From positions 372,001 to 436,000 of the forward strand of contig NZ_BMOO01000002.1 of assembly GCF_014647115.1 (NCBI RefSeq): 64,000 bases of DNA. The letters run 5' to 3'. How positions within the stretch are numbered: position 1 is the first letter of the stretch; each line of letters opens with the position of its first letter. The notes under the pieces are model-generated. The model was given only the letters and a program-made list of their open reading frames with translations, was not told the origin of the DNA and did not search any database. This DNA is from Halarchaeum rubridurum (GTDB lineage Archaea; Halobacteriota; Halobacteria; Halobacteriales; Halobacteriaceae). The position numbers were made by a program, and so were the translations under genes. This document shows positions 24,661 through 33,733 of this stretch, one piece after another.

Positions 24661-26133
24661 ATGGCAGACGACACCGACGCATCGAAAGCTGGCGTATCGC
24701 GGCGAAGCTACCTGAAGGCTGGCGCGGCGGGCCTCGCGTCGCTCTCCTTCGCGACGGGGGCCGCCGCGGGACAGGAAGCGGACGCCCCCGGCACCGCGAA
24801 CGCCGGCGGCGCGACGCTCATCAAGGGGGGGACGGTCGTCACGGTCGACCCCGACCACGGCGTCTACGACACCGCGGACGTCCTCGTGCGCGGCGGGGAG
24901 ATTCGGCGCATCGAGCCGAACATCTCCGCGCCCGGCGCGGACGTCATCGACGCGAGTGACGCCATCGTCGTCCCCGGGTTCGTCAACGCCCACCTCCACA
25001 CGTGGGAGTCCGGCGTCCGCGGCGTCGCGGGCAACTGGACGTTCATGGAGTACCTGGAGAAGATGTTGGGTAACATCAGCAGCCACTACCGCCCGGAGGA
25101 CGCCTACCTCGGCAACCTCTTCGGCGCGGTCCAGCAACTCAACGCCGGGACGACGACGATCCTCGACTGGTTCCACATCGCCAACACGCCCGACCACACC
25201 GACCGCGCCATCGACGGCCTGCAGGACGCCGGCGTCCGCGCGCTGTTCACGCACGGCCCGCCCGGCGACGACAGCGCGAAGTGGTGGGAGAACAGCTCCG
25301 TCCCGCACCCCGACGACATCCGGCGGCTCGCCCGCGAGCGCTTCCCGAGCGACGACGGCCTGCTCACGCTCGCCATGGGTGCGCGCGGTCCCGACTACTC
25401 CACGGACGAGGTCACGCGCCACGACATCGAACTCGCGCGCGAACTCGGAATCCCGGTGTCCATGCACATCGGGTCGCTCGGTCCGGGCGGCGTGGCGAAG
25501 CTCGACGACCTCGACCTCCTCGGGAACGACCTCAACTACGTCCACGCGAACCGCCTCACCGACGAGGAGTTCCGCCTCATGGGTGCCTCCGGCGGCTCCA
25601 TCTCGACCACCGCGGAGGTCGAACTCCAGATGGGGATGGGGATGCCCGCCATCGGTGACGCCGTCGACGCCGGTGCAACGCCCTCCGTCGGCGTCGACAT
25701 CGTCTCGAACGTCAGCGACGACCTCTTCACGCAGCTCCGCACGGCCGTGCAGGTCGAGCGCGGCCTGCGCAACCAGCCCGCCGTCGAGCGCGGCGAGCAG
25801 ATTCAGGACGTCACGCCGACGGCGCACCGCGCGCTGGAGTACGCGACCATCGAGGGCGCGCGTGCGCTCGGCCTCGCCGACCGCATCGGCTCGCTGACGC
25901 CCGGCAAGCGCGCCGACATCACCATCATCGACGGCGAGGACCTCAACACCGCCCCGGTGCACAACCCCGTCGAGACCGTCGTCTTCCAGGCCGGCATCGA
26001 GAACGTCGACACCGTGCTCGTCGACGGGACCGTCGTCAAGCGCAACGGCCTCGTCCACAACGCGACCGCGCAGAACCACCTCGACCGTCTCGAACAGTCC
26101 GGCCGCCGCATCCTCCGCCAAGCCGACCTCTGA
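24661..26133 (+). CDS. Tat-exported metal-dependent amidohydrolase
   Basis: 490 residues. The N-terminus SRRSYLKAGAAGLASLSF is a textbook Tat signal (residues 13-30) without a lipobox cysteine. Next come the amidohydrolase beta-strand TLIKGGTVVTVDPDHGVYD, metal ligands H111 and H113 in FVNAHLHTWE, further His in SMHIGS and NYVHANRL, and the catalytic Asp in SVGVDIVSN. It resembles the chlorohydrolase/deaminase (AtzA/TrzN) group. Most of that group are cytoplasmic, so export is unusual. The promoter element is shared with the regulator gene directly upstream. Confidence 0.88.
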   Translation: MADDTDASKAGVSRRSYLKAGAAGLASLSFATGAAAGQEADAPGTANAGGATLIKGGTVVTVDPDHGVYDTADVLVRGGEIRRIEPNISAPGADVIDASDAIVVPGFVNAHLHTWESGVRGVAGNWTFMEYLEKMLGNISSHYRPEDAYLGNLFGAVQQLNAGTTTILDWFHIANTPDHTDRAIDGLQDAGVRALFTHGPPGDDSAKWWENSSVPHPDDIRRLARERFPSDDGLLTLAMGARGPDYSTDEVTRHDIELARELGIPVSMHIGSLGPGGVAKLDDLDLLGNDLNYVHANRLTDEEFRLMGASGGSISTTAEVELQMGMGMPAIGDAVDAGATPSVGVDIVSNVSDDLFTQLRTAVQVERGLRNQPAVERGEQIQDVTPTAHRALEYATIEGARALGLADRIGSLTPGKRADITIIDGEDLNTAPVHNPVETVVFQAGIENVDTVLVDGTVVKRNGLVHNATAQNHLDRLEQSGRRILRQADL

Positions 26134-26193
26134 GGCACCGAGACGCTTACCCGGTTTTCCCCCATCGTCCCTTCTCGCCGCCGCCGTCGCTGC

Positions 26194-27246
26194 TCAGTTC
26201 TCGTACTCGTGGAGCGGCCGGCGTTCGATTCGCGCCCGCAACTCGCCGAGCGACGGGCTGGCGTCGCCGGCGAACTGCGCGCAGACGGCCGCGACCTCGG
26301 CGTGCGTGATCTTCACGTTCCCCTCGGTGACGACGTCGGCGGGGCGCGCCTTGAGCTCGCGCAGCGTCCCGACCGCGAGCAGGTAGGGAATCGCCCACGC
26401 CGCGATGGTGTTCCCGCGCGTCTCCGGCATCGCGTCGAGCCACGTCTTCGCGCCGTCGAGGTAGCCCTCCGCGTGCTCGGCGACGCGCGCTATCACGGGC
26501 GCGACCGCGGCGCTCCGCTCGGGGTCGGCGAGCGCCGCCGGGGTGACGCCGTGCGCGTCGAGGAGCTCCGTGGGGAGGTAGACGTTGTTCTCCTCCTCGA
26601 AGTCGCGCGCGGCGTCCTTCGCCACGTTGACCAACTGGAGGAGCATCGCGAACGCCGTCGCGTTCTCCTCCAGCGGCGCGCGCGTCGCCCGTGTCGCGCC
26701 GCGCGAGACGAGCCCCGTGACGAGCTCGCCGACCGTCCCCGCCGCGTACCAGCAGTACTCCTCCAGTTCGTCGAGCGTCCCGATACGCAGACCGCCCGCG
26801 TCCGCGTACCGCTCGACGAACATCGCCATCCCCTCCGTGAGTTCGCGGACCGCCGGGCGAATCGTCTCGCGCGACTCCCGTTCGAGGTCGCAGAAGACGC
26901 CGACGACCCGGGGCGCGTTCGCCACGACCGTCCAGTCCGCGTCGGGGTCGTCGGGCACCCACTCGTCGACGTCCTCGCGGAACGCCTCCACCTCCGCGTC
27001 GTCGTCGGGGTCGAGCGCCCTGCTGTACAGTTCGAGGAGTTCCGCCTGCGCCGCCGGAGGGACGTGGGTCGCGTCCTCGACCGTGTCGGCGACGCGACAG
27101 AGGAGGTAGCCGACGCAGATTTCGCGCGCCATCGGCTCGTCGAGTTCCTGAATCGTCAGGCTGAACGTACGCGATACACCGTGTACGGCCTCGTAACACC
27201 ACGCGACGTCGTCCGCGAGCGACCGATTGGGGCGGTTCGGCGGCAT
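26194..27246 (-). CDS. Squalene/phytoene synthase family protein
   Basis: 350 residues. First Asp-rich motif DTVED (54-58), substrate motif YCWYAAGTVGELVTGL (164-179) and second Asp motif KDAARD (210-215). These bind the Mg2+ and two prenyl diphosphates for head-to-head condensation. SRTFSLTIQELDEPMAREICVGYLLCRVADTVED resembles squalene synthase (C30) more than phytoene synthase (C40), but the C-terminal membrane helix of eukaryotic squalene synthase is missing, so both remain possible. Products feed carotenoids or squalene in the membrane. Confidence 0.87.
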   Translation of the reverse strand: MPPNRPNRSLADDVAWCYEAVHGVSRTFSLTIQELDEPMAREICVGYLLCRVADTVEDATHVPPAAQAELLELYSRALDPDDDAEVEAFREDVDEWVPDDPDADWTVVANAPRVVGVFCDLERESRETIRPAVRELTEGMAMFVERYADAGGLRIGTLDELEEYCWYAAGTVGELVTGLVSRGATRATRAPLEENATAFAMLLQLVNVAKDAARDFEEENNVYLPTELLDAHGVTPAALADPERSAAVAPVIARVAEHAEGYLDGAKTWLDAMPETRGNTIAAWAIPYLLAVGTLRELKARPADVVTEGNVKITHAEVAAVCAQFAGDASPSLGELRARIERRPLHEYEN

Positions 27247-27373
27247 TCGAGCGTACAGAGACGCCGTCCGAAGAAAAATGAGCGGGGTCCGCGGTCGCCC
27301 ACTTCGCGTCGGCGCTTCGCTCCTCGTCGCCCGCCGCCCCCCCACCCCGTGCCGTCGCCCCTCACGGAAGACC

Positions 27374-27394
27374 TTTGACTGATTAGTCAGTAAA
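27374..27394. promoter_or_regulatory. Dyad ACTGA-N4-TCAGT before the MATE exporter
   Basis: Perfect 5-bp arms (27378-27382 and 27387-27391), flanked by TTT and AAA on the two sides. The site lies 8 nt before a short open frame at 27402 and about 150 nt before the exporter start. It has the look of a TetR- or MarR-type repressor site. Confidence 0.55.
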
Positions 27395-27401
27395 GACGGT
27401 A

Positions 27402-27533
27402 ATGCGAGACGAGCACGGTATCGGGGGGCGACCGACGCGGAACCGCGGGGACGCGGCGCGCGCGAAGCGCGTGCGGCGGCGCGTTCGCGGTCCGGGTTCC
27501 GGCGCGTCCGCGACGCGGGGGGCGGGGCGCTGA
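27402..27533 (+). other. Possible 43-residue Arg/Gly-rich ORF coupled to the MATE gene
   Basis: ATG at 27402 lies close behind the dyad, at leaderless distance from the AT-rich TTTGACT. 43 codons, strongly basic, ending with a TGA that overlaps the MATE ATG (TGATG). May act as a regulatory leader or be a chance open frame. Confidence 0.3.
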
Positions 27534-28969
27534 TGGGCGTCCGCGACCGAATCGAGCGGCTGTTCAAGGGGCCCGAGGAGTTCGACCTGACGAGCGGCGG
27601 AATCGCCCGCCCGCTGTTCTTCCTCTCGCTCCCCATCGTCATCACGAACCTCTTCCAGACGGCGTACAACCTCGCCGACACCTTCTGGCTCGGCCAGTAC
27701 AGCACCGACGCGCTCGCGGCTATCAGCTTCGCGTTCCCGATGGTCTTCCTCCTCATCGCCCTCGGGTTGGGGCTCTCGGTCGCCGGGAGCGTCCTCGTCG
27801 CCCAGTACACCGGCGCGGGCGCGGAGGCCGAAGCCGAGTACGCCGCCTCGCAGACGGTCACGTTCGCCGTCCTCGCCTCGCTCCTCCTCGGGGCCGGCGG
27901 CTACCTCTTCGTCGACGAGTTCCTTGCGGTCATGGGTGCCTCCGCAGACGTCCTCCCGATGGCGACCGGCTACATGGAGATAATCTCGCTCGGTCTCTTC
28001 TCGATGTTCGGCTTCGCCGTCTTCGTCTCCCTCATGCGCGGCTACGGCGACACCGTGACGCCGATGCTCGTCATGTTCGGCTCCGTCGTCCTCAACATCG
28101 TCATCGACCCGTTCCTCATCTTCGGCTGGGGGCCGTTCCCCGCCCTCGGCATCGAGGGCGCGGCCATCGCCACCGTCTTCTCGCGCGCACTCGCCTTCGC
28201 CGTCGGCCTCGCCGTCATGTTCCGCGGGACCCGCGGCGTCCGTATCTCCCTCCGCGACATGGCCCCCGACCTCACCTACCTCCGACGGCTCGCCCGCATC
28301 GGCATCCCGGCGTCCGTCGAGGGAACGGGGCGCGCGCTCTCGATGAACCTCCTCCTGCTCATCGTCGCGTTCTTCCCGGACACCGTCGTCGCCGGCTACG
28401 GCATCGGGACGCGGGTCTTCTCCGTCGTCTTCCTGCCCGCCATCGCCGTCGCGCGCGGCGTCGAGACGATGACGGGGCAGAACATCGGTGCGGGCGAACC
28501 CGACCGCGCCGAGCGGGCCGCCGGCCTCGCCGCCAAGACCCTCTTCTTCGTCCTCACGGGCGTCGGGGTCGTCGCGTGGGTCTTCGCCGTCCCCATCGTC
28601 GGCGTCTTCACGACCGACCCCGCGGTCGTCGACGCCGCCGCGACCTTCGTCCGCTACGTCGCGTTGACCTTCGGCTTCATGGGCGTGATGCGCGCCTACA
28701 CCGGGAGCTTCCGCGGCGCCGGCGAGACGCTGACCGCCGCGGCGCTCTCCGTGGTGATGCTCGGCCTCGTCCGCTTCCCCATCGCGTGGGTCGCCTCCGG
28801 ATGGGTCGGCGAGACGGGTATCTGGCTCTCCTTCGCCGTCTCGAACGTCCTCGGCGCGCTCGTCGCCTACGCGTGGTACCGCCGCGGGGGGTGGCGCGGC
28901 GGCGACCTCACCCGCGAGCGCGTCGACGTCGAGGACGCCGCGATTGAGGGGCCGTCGACCGACGGCTGA
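27533..28969 (+). CDS. MATE family efflux transporter
   Basis: 478 residues and about 12 hydrophobic helices. MATE landmarks: IARPLFFLSLPIVITNLFQTAYNLADTFWLGQYSTDALAAIS (about 24-65) and the second-half repeat RLARIGIPASVEGTGRALSMN near 258. It exports cationic drugs or metabolites in exchange for Na+ or H+. The promoter region carries a repressor-like dyad (27374-27394), in keeping with drug-responsive control, though no regulator gene is next to it. Confidence 0.92.
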   Translation: MGVRDRIERLFKGPEEFDLTSGGIARPLFFLSLPIVITNLFQTAYNLADTFWLGQYSTDALAAISFAFPMVFLLIALGLGLSVAGSVLVAQYTGAGAEAEAEYAASQTVTFAVLASLLLGAGGYLFVDEFLAVMGASADVLPMATGYMEIISLGLFSMFGFAVFVSLMRGYGDTVTPMLVMFGSVVLNIVIDPFLIFGWGPFPALGIEGAAIATVFSRALAFAVGLAVMFRGTRGVRISLRDMAPDLTYLRRLARIGIPASVEGTGRALSMNLLLLIVAFFPDTVVAGYGIGTRVFSVVFLPAIAVARGVETMTGQNIGAGEPDRAERAAGLAAKTLFFVLTGVGVVAWVFAVPIVGVFTTDPAVVDAAATFVRYVALTFGFMGVMRAYTGSFRGAGETLTAAALSVVMLGLVRFPIAWVASGWVGETGIWLSFAVSNVLGALVAYAWYRRGGWRGGDLTRERVDVEDAAIEGPSTDG

Positions 28970-29050
28970 CGCGTGGGCCGCGCGCTCGTCGTGGTGCCGG
29001 CGGCCCCGACGTCCCGAGCGCGCCCGACCCCACCGTGTCCGCCGTTCCGC

Positions 29051-29632
29051 TCACTCGGGAGCCGCGATGTCGCGGTAGAGCGCCGCCGAGCGCGCCGGGT
29101 CCTCGACGATGGCGGTTGGAACCGTGATGCTCGTGCGTAGCGAGTCGAGCTCCTCGACCAGTGAGACGTACCGCTCGTCGTCGCGCAGCGACTCGGGGTC
29201 GTGAGCCGCCTCCAGGGCGGCGCGCCGGGACGCGAGCGCGTAGTAGCGCGCGACGTCGCACTCGTAGTGCCGCCGCTCGTCGAGGGCGTCCACCGTCTCC
29301 ACGAGTCGGTCCCCGTCGACCGGCTTGACGAGGTAGTCGTCCACGTCGACCGTCGCCACCTCCAGTTCGGGGTCGACGCCCGTGACCGCGGCGACGAACG
29401 CCCCGTCGGTCCGCGCGTCGAGGTCGTCGAGGTAGTCGAGCCCGTCACCGTCGGGGAGCCGACGGTCGAGCACGACGATGCCGACGGCGGGGTCCGCGAC
29501 GTCGAGCGCCTCCGCGCCGCTCCCTGCCGTCCGGACGGTGTACCGGCTCTCCAACCGCGCCGCGTACAGCGTCCGCAACTCCGGGTCGTCCTCCGCCACG
29601 AGCACTACCGAGCCCGTGTCATCCTCTCCCAT
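29051..29632 (-). CDS. Response regulator with HalX output domain
   Basis: 193 residues. Receiver domain about 9-118: acidic pocket EDD, phosphoacceptor Asp in VVLDRRLPDGDG, switch Thr in AAVTGVD, Lys in DYLVKPV. The C-terminal HalX domain (about 120-190, YYALASRRAALEA...RDDERYVSLVEELDSLR) is a helical coiled region known only from halophilic archaea, of unknown output. No kinase gene is adjacent. Upstream of the start the sequence is AT-rich (29655-29720). Confidence 0.9.
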   Translation of the reverse strand: MGEDDTGSVVLVAEDDPELRTLYAARLESRYTVRTAGSGAEALDVADPAVGIVVLDRRLPDGDGLDYLDDLDARTDGAFVAAVTGVDPELEVATVDVDDYLVKPVDGDRLVETVDALDERRHYECDVARYYALASRRAALEAAHDPESLRDDERYVSLVEELDSLRTSITVPTAIVEDPARSAALYRDIAAPE

Positions 29633-29815
29633 AGCTCGGCGTATGCGTCTGACGGGGAGGTATCTTTCCCTGATATAGAATGCCTATTAAGTTCCATCGC
29701 GCCCGAATCCATAACGAACGATTATTCCGTACCACGGCGTCCGGCGTCGGCGGGGCGGCGTCACTCCGCCCCCACCGCGCCCGTTCGGTCCGTCGTCACT
29801 CCCTCGACTATCGGC

Positions 29816-31183
29816 TCACGAGCCGCCGCGCACGGCGTCCGCGACGCGTTCGAGGACCGGCGGCGCGGCGGCCGCGACGCGGCGCGCGTACCCGTAGTCG
29901 GCGTACACGTCGTCCGCGAGGTACCCGTCGCTCACGCCGTCTCGCGCGTCCCGAACGTCGCGGTCGGTCCAGCGGAGTCGGGCGTGCACGCTCGCCGCGA
30001 TCCGCGACGCGAGCGGCTCGGGGCCCGTCTGGCGGAGTTCGCGGAGCGCGCCGACGGCCGCGTCGCGCTCGGCCGCGATGGCGTCGACGGTTTCGGGCCT
30101 CGCGTACGCGCCGTCACGGATCGCGGCCCGCGCGTCCGCGAGGGCGGCTTCTTCGACGAGCGCGTGCATCGCGGCCGTCACGGCCAGCGGATACCGGCCC
30201 GCGTCCCGCTCGTCGGCGACGTCGGTCGCGTGCCGCCACCGCGACCGGCGGAGGTCGCGCAGGAGGGTCGCGGCCGCCGTCCCCGCGATCTCGCGGTCCA
30301 TCCCCGCCCCGACGTCGTTGAGGTCGGGTCGGTCCGTCACGTCGGCCGGGAGCGCGCCGGCGAGCGCGGCGGCCGCGGCGGCGAACCGCCCCCTGTGGTC
30401 GACGGGCTCGGCCAGCGTCCCACGGTAGTGCGCCGCGAGCCGTCGGGCGTCCGCGAGCGCCGCCCGTCCCCACTCGACGTCCTTCGCCCGCGTGCCGACG
30501 CGGAGGACGTCGTTCCGGGGGTCGAGGGCGTCCGGTTCGGTCGAGGAGAGGACGCTGGCCGCGTCGGCCCGCCACGACCCGATCTCGACGTGTTCGACGA
30601 GCGCGGCCACGGGGTCGTCGCCGCCGACGTACCGGCGCTCCGACTCGAAGGCCGCCAGCGCCGCCGTGACGCGCTCGCGGCGCGCGGCGACGTCCGCGGC
30701 GGTCAGTTCGCCGTCGAACGCCGCGAGTCCCGCGTGGACGAACATCGCCTCCCCGCGCGGGTAGGCGAGCCCGGAGACGGCGTCGAGACGATTCGACGAC
30801 TGCTCGGCGAGCGCTTCGCGGGCGCTCTCGCTCTTCTCGGCGAGACGGTCGCGGACGACCGCGTTCGGCACGCGTGAGACGTCGCCGGCGCGGAGCGTTC
30901 GGACGCGCTCGCGGGCGTCCGCGACGTGCTCGCGCGAGGGCTGCACGGGGACGCCGACGGGCGCGTCCGGCAGGGGATCGAGCGTCGCCGCGAGCGCGTC
31001 CGCGTCGTAGTCGGGCGGCGCCTCGTCGCCACCGAGGAGCCCGCCACACCCCGCGAGCGACGCGGTGAGCGCCGCTCCGGTCGCGGCGAGAACGCCGCGG
31101 CGCGAGGACCGCCCGTGCGGGTCATCCGCCGACCCGGCGCGCCGCTCGTGGCCGTCGGCTCGCCGCTCGTCGCCGCCGCTCAC
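29816..31183 (-). CDS. Tat lipoprotein, alpha-helical, function unknown
   Basis: 455 residues. Signal SSRRGVLAATGAALTASLAGC: twin Arg 28-29, lipobox LAGC with C46. The mature part is long, Ala/Arg/Asp-rich and predicted almost entirely helical, with no motif I recognise. It is probably held at the outer face of the membrane. The start overlaps the stop of the upstream lipoprotein gene by 4 nt (ATGA), so both are made together and may work together. Confidence 0.75.
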   Translation of the reverse strand: MSGGDERRADGHERRAGSADDPHGRSSRRGVLAATGAALTASLAGCGGLLGGDEAPPDYDADALAATLDPLPDAPVGVPVQPSREHVADARERVRTLRAGDVSRVPNAVVRDRLAEKSESAREALAEQSSNRLDAVSGLAYPRGEAMFVHAGLAAFDGELTAADVAARRERVTAALAAFESERRYVGGDDPVAALVEHVEIGSWRADAASVLSSTEPDALDPRNDVLRVGTRAKDVEWGRAALADARRLAAHYRGTLAEPVDHRGRFAAAAAALAGALPADVTDRPDLNDVGAGMDREIAGTAAATLLRDLRRSRWRHATDVADERDAGRYPLAVTAAMHALVEEAALADARAAIRDGAYARPETVDAIAAERDAAVGALRELRQTGPEPLASRIAASVHARLRWTDRDVRDARDGVSDGYLADDVYADYGYARRVAAAAPPVLERVADAVRGGS

Positions 31184-31773
31184 GCCGACTCACTCTCGTT
31201 ACGGTAGCGCTCCGGGACGGGACCGCACCGCCCGCCGTACCCTACCGTGTGACTGCCGTACTCGTCGGCGGCGAGCGGGAGCCGGACGAGCACCGCCGCG
31301 TGGTGGCGCTCGTCGCGCTCGCAGGGCGTGTGCGCGTCGCGGACGACCCGGCAGAACTGGACGTCCGGGTCGCCGTCCGCGTCGAGCGCGACGTACTGCA
31401 GCCGGCGGCGGTAGCACGCGTCGATCCCGGTCTGCGAGACGAGGATCGACTCGCGCTCGAACGCCGTCTCGGCGACGAGGCGGCGGGCGGCGGCGACCTC
31501 GCTCGCGCCGAGCGCGTCGGTCGCGTACGACAGTTTTGCGGCGTCAGCGTCGCTCCCGACCGTGCCGAGCGAGAGGTCGCCGTCGTCGTCGGTCGGCCCG
31601 ACGAGTGGCGGGCGCGCGCCGGTCGTGCGTAGCGTGGCGTGCGGGACGTCGTCGAGGAGGCGGCCGCGCTCCGCGCCGTGGTCGCGTTCGCGCGCGCTAC
31701 AGCCCGCGAGGGCTGCCGCGAGCGCGCCGCCGGTCGCGTGGAGGAGGGACCGCCTGGAGGGCGTTCGGACCAT
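31180..31773 (-). CDS. Tat lipoprotein, function unknown
   Basis: 197 residues. Signal SRRSLLHATGGALAAALAGC with lipobox cysteine C25. The mature domain contains six further cysteines spread through it (CYRRR, FCRVV, PCER, GGRCGP among them), so disulfide bonds are likely outside the cell. No known family is recognised. First gene of a two-gene unit with the 455-residue lipoprotein. Start at MVRTPSRRSLL, directly before the twin-Arg signal. Confidence 0.75.
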   Translation of the reverse strand: MVRTPSRRSLLHATGGALAAALAGCSARERDHGAERGRLLDDVPHATLRTTGARPPLVGPTDDDGDLSLGTVGSDADAAKLSYATDALGASEVAAARRLVAETAFERESILVSQTGIDACYRRRLQYVALDADGDPDVQFCRVVRDAHTPCERDERHHAAVLVRLPLAADEYGSHTVGYGGRCGPVPERYRNESESA

Positions 31774-31816
31774 CGCGGGTGAATCCCGCACCCGGACGGT
31801 CAAGAAACGTGGTGCC

Positions 31817-33352
31817 TCAGCTCTCGCCCGCGCCGGGTTCGGGCGTCTCGACGCCTTCCTTCGTGCGGATGCGCCACCCCGTGAACCCCATGACGAGGAG
31901 GATGGCGGGGCTGAGGAAGCCGAAGAAGTAGTAGGGGGCGTACCCGAGGAACTGGAGGTCGAGGAGCCCGCCGCTCCCCACGCTGACGCCGAGCGGGACG
32001 ACCCCGAGGACGCCCGCCATGTAGACGCCACCGGAGTTCCACGGGACGAACGCGCTCGTCGTGGTGCCGGCGGCCTCGACGGCGCGCGAGAGGTTCGCGG
32101 AGTCGAGGCCGAAGTCGTCGTAGAGGCCGCGATAGGTCATCCCGGGGACGACGATGCTGATGTACTGGTCGGCGGCGAGGACGTTCATCGAGAACGCGGT
32201 GACCGCGGTGGTTGCGGTGAGTGACCCGACCGAGCGCGCGCGCTTCGCAATGGCGTGCGCGACGGCGGCGAGGACGCCCGAACGCGTGAGCATCCCGCCG
32301 AGCGCGAGCGCCGCGAGGACGATGGTGACGACCCACGACGCGCCCGTGAGCCCCGACGAGGAGAGGAGGCTGTTCACGAGGTCGGAGGACGTACTCGGGC
32401 TCGTCCCGGACTGCGCGACCGTGAACGCGTGGGTGACCGGCCCGCTGTGGAAGGCGAGCGGGGCGGTCGTGACGACCGGCCCCTCCTGGAAGACGACCGT
32501 CGTGGCGATTCCCGCGAAGACCCCGGTCCCGAGCGAGGGGAGCGCCGGGACCCCGTAGAGCGCGAGCGCGAACGTGAGGACGAGCGGGAGGAGGACGACG
32601 ACGCCGACGTCGTAGCTCCCGACGAGCGCGCCGCGGATGGCGTCGACCTGACCGACGGGGATGTCGCCGCCCGCGTGGAGCCCGAGGGCGGCGTAGCCGA
32701 CGAGCGCGACGAGGAACGCGATTCCCGTGCCGACGCGCATCGCGTCGACGTGCTCGAAGAGGTCGGTCTCCGTCGCCGCCGCCGCGAGGTTCGTCGTGTC
32801 GCTGAGGGGACTCTGCTTGTCGCCCGCGTACGCCCCGGAGAGGATCGCGCCTGCGGTCATCGGCGCGGGGATGCCGAGACCGTGACCGATGCCGATAAAG
32901 GCGACGCCGAGCGTGCCGGCGGTCGTCCACGAGGAGCCGATGGAGAACGAGACGACGGCCGCGAGGGCGCACGCCGCGGGGAGGAAGACCTTCGGCGTGA
33001 GGACGCCGAGACCGTAGTACATGATCGCGGGGATGGTGCCGGCGGTGATCCACGTCGAAATCAGCGCGTAGACGACGAAGAGGATGAGTACCGCCTGTAA
33101 GCCCATCGTGATGCTGTCGGCCGCGCCGTCGTAGAGGTCCCGCCACCCGAGGTCGAACCACCGGCGCGCGCAGAGCGCGGTGAACGCGACGCCGAGGAGC
33201 AGGGGGAACTGCGGGTCGAGGCCGAAGACGAGTCGTCCGATGCCGAGGAAGCCGAGCATCCCGACGACGGGGACGAGCGCCTGCGCGAGCGACGGGCGCC
33301 GCTCCGGCGGGAGTTCCTCGTAGGACAGCGGGTCGAAGTCGAGGTCGCTCAT
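31817..33352 (-). CDS. Na+/H+ antiporter, NhaC family
   Basis: 511 residues and about 12 hydrophobic helices. NhaC landmarks: FSIGSSWTTAGTLGVAFIGIGHGLG (about 155-179), GAYAGDKQSPLSDTTNLAAA (discontinuous helix) and AADQYISIVVPGMTYR (about 395). It exchanges Na+ against H+ or a related ion pair and would help keep cytoplasmic Na+ low in a salt-in cell. The first 25 residues are polar. Start at MSDLDFDPL, before the first helix; upstream in-frame residues are unlike the family. Confidence 0.9.
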   Translation of the reverse strand: MSDLDFDPLSYEELPPERRPSLAQALVPVVGMLGFLGIGRLVFGLDPQFPLLLGVAFTALCARRWFDLGWRDLYDGAADSITMGLQAVLILFVVYALISTWITAGTIPAIMYYGLGVLTPKVFLPAACALAAVVSFSIGSSWTTAGTLGVAFIGIGHGLGIPAPMTAGAILSGAYAGDKQSPLSDTTNLAAAATETDLFEHVDAMRVGTGIAFLVALVGYAALGLHAGGDIPVGQVDAIRGALVGSYDVGVVVLLPLVLTFALALYGVPALPSLGTGVFAGIATTVVFQEGPVVTTAPLAFHSGPVTHAFTVAQSGTSPSTSSDLVNSLLSSSGLTGASWVVTIVLAALALGGMLTRSGVLAAVAHAIAKRARSVGSLTATTAVTAFSMNVLAADQYISIVVPGMTYRGLYDDFGLDSANLSRAVEAAGTTTSAFVPWNSGGVYMAGVLGVVPLGVSVGSGGLLDLQFLGYAPYYFFGFLSPAILLVMGFTGWRIRTKEGVETPEPGAGES

Positions 33353-33428
33353 GGTTCCGTTCACGCGCACTCGGGAACGGTCGCTCTTGTGGGTGTCGTC
33401 TCGGAGGAAGCGAGGGGCGAGCGCCGCC

Positions 33429-33587
33429 TCAGGAACCGAACGCGATTCCGTCGTCGACCGTCGGGTGACAGTCCGAACAGACGAACCCGTCGAACCCGGT
33501 ATCGGTGTGTTTCCAGAGCTGTCGTGGCGAGCCACCGCAGCGGTCACACGTGGACATCGCAATCACGGGTTCTCCGCTGCGATACAT
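33429..33587 (-). CDS. Small zinc-ribbon protein
   Basis: 52 residues with two CxxC knuckles (CDRCGG and CSDC) 20 residues apart, enough to bind one Zn2+. Mini zinc-finger proteins of this size are common in haloarchaea and few have known roles. The start is uncertain: GTG at 33635, ATG at 33587 (used) or ATG at 33557. Codon use upstream of 33587 is less typical. It is divergent from the TFB gene and the two flank a palindrome. Confidence 0.55.
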   Translation of the reverse strand: MYRSGEPVIAMSTCDRCGGSPRQLWKHTDTGFDGFVCSDCHPTVDDGIAFGS

Positions 33588-33650
33588 AGTCGTTCCGCTC
33601 GGGTCCACGCCCGCCGGAACTGGACACGTGACCACGTCCCACTCCCCCGA

Positions 33651-33667
33651 TTCCCACGTCGTGGGAA
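33651..33667. promoter_or_regulatory. Palindrome TTCCCACGTCGTGGGAA between zinc finger and TFB genes
   Basis: Perfect 7-bp arms around GTC, centred between two divergent genes and near the expected start of the zinc-finger transcript (a TATA-like CATAGTATC lies just beyond, on the minus strand). Likely a binding site controlling one or both genes. Confidence 0.5.
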
Positions 33668-33733
33668 CCGGGTCGCGATACTATGTGACAGGGGTGCGTC
33701 TCCGTAGACACGCAAGCGTTGGGTGACCTAACG

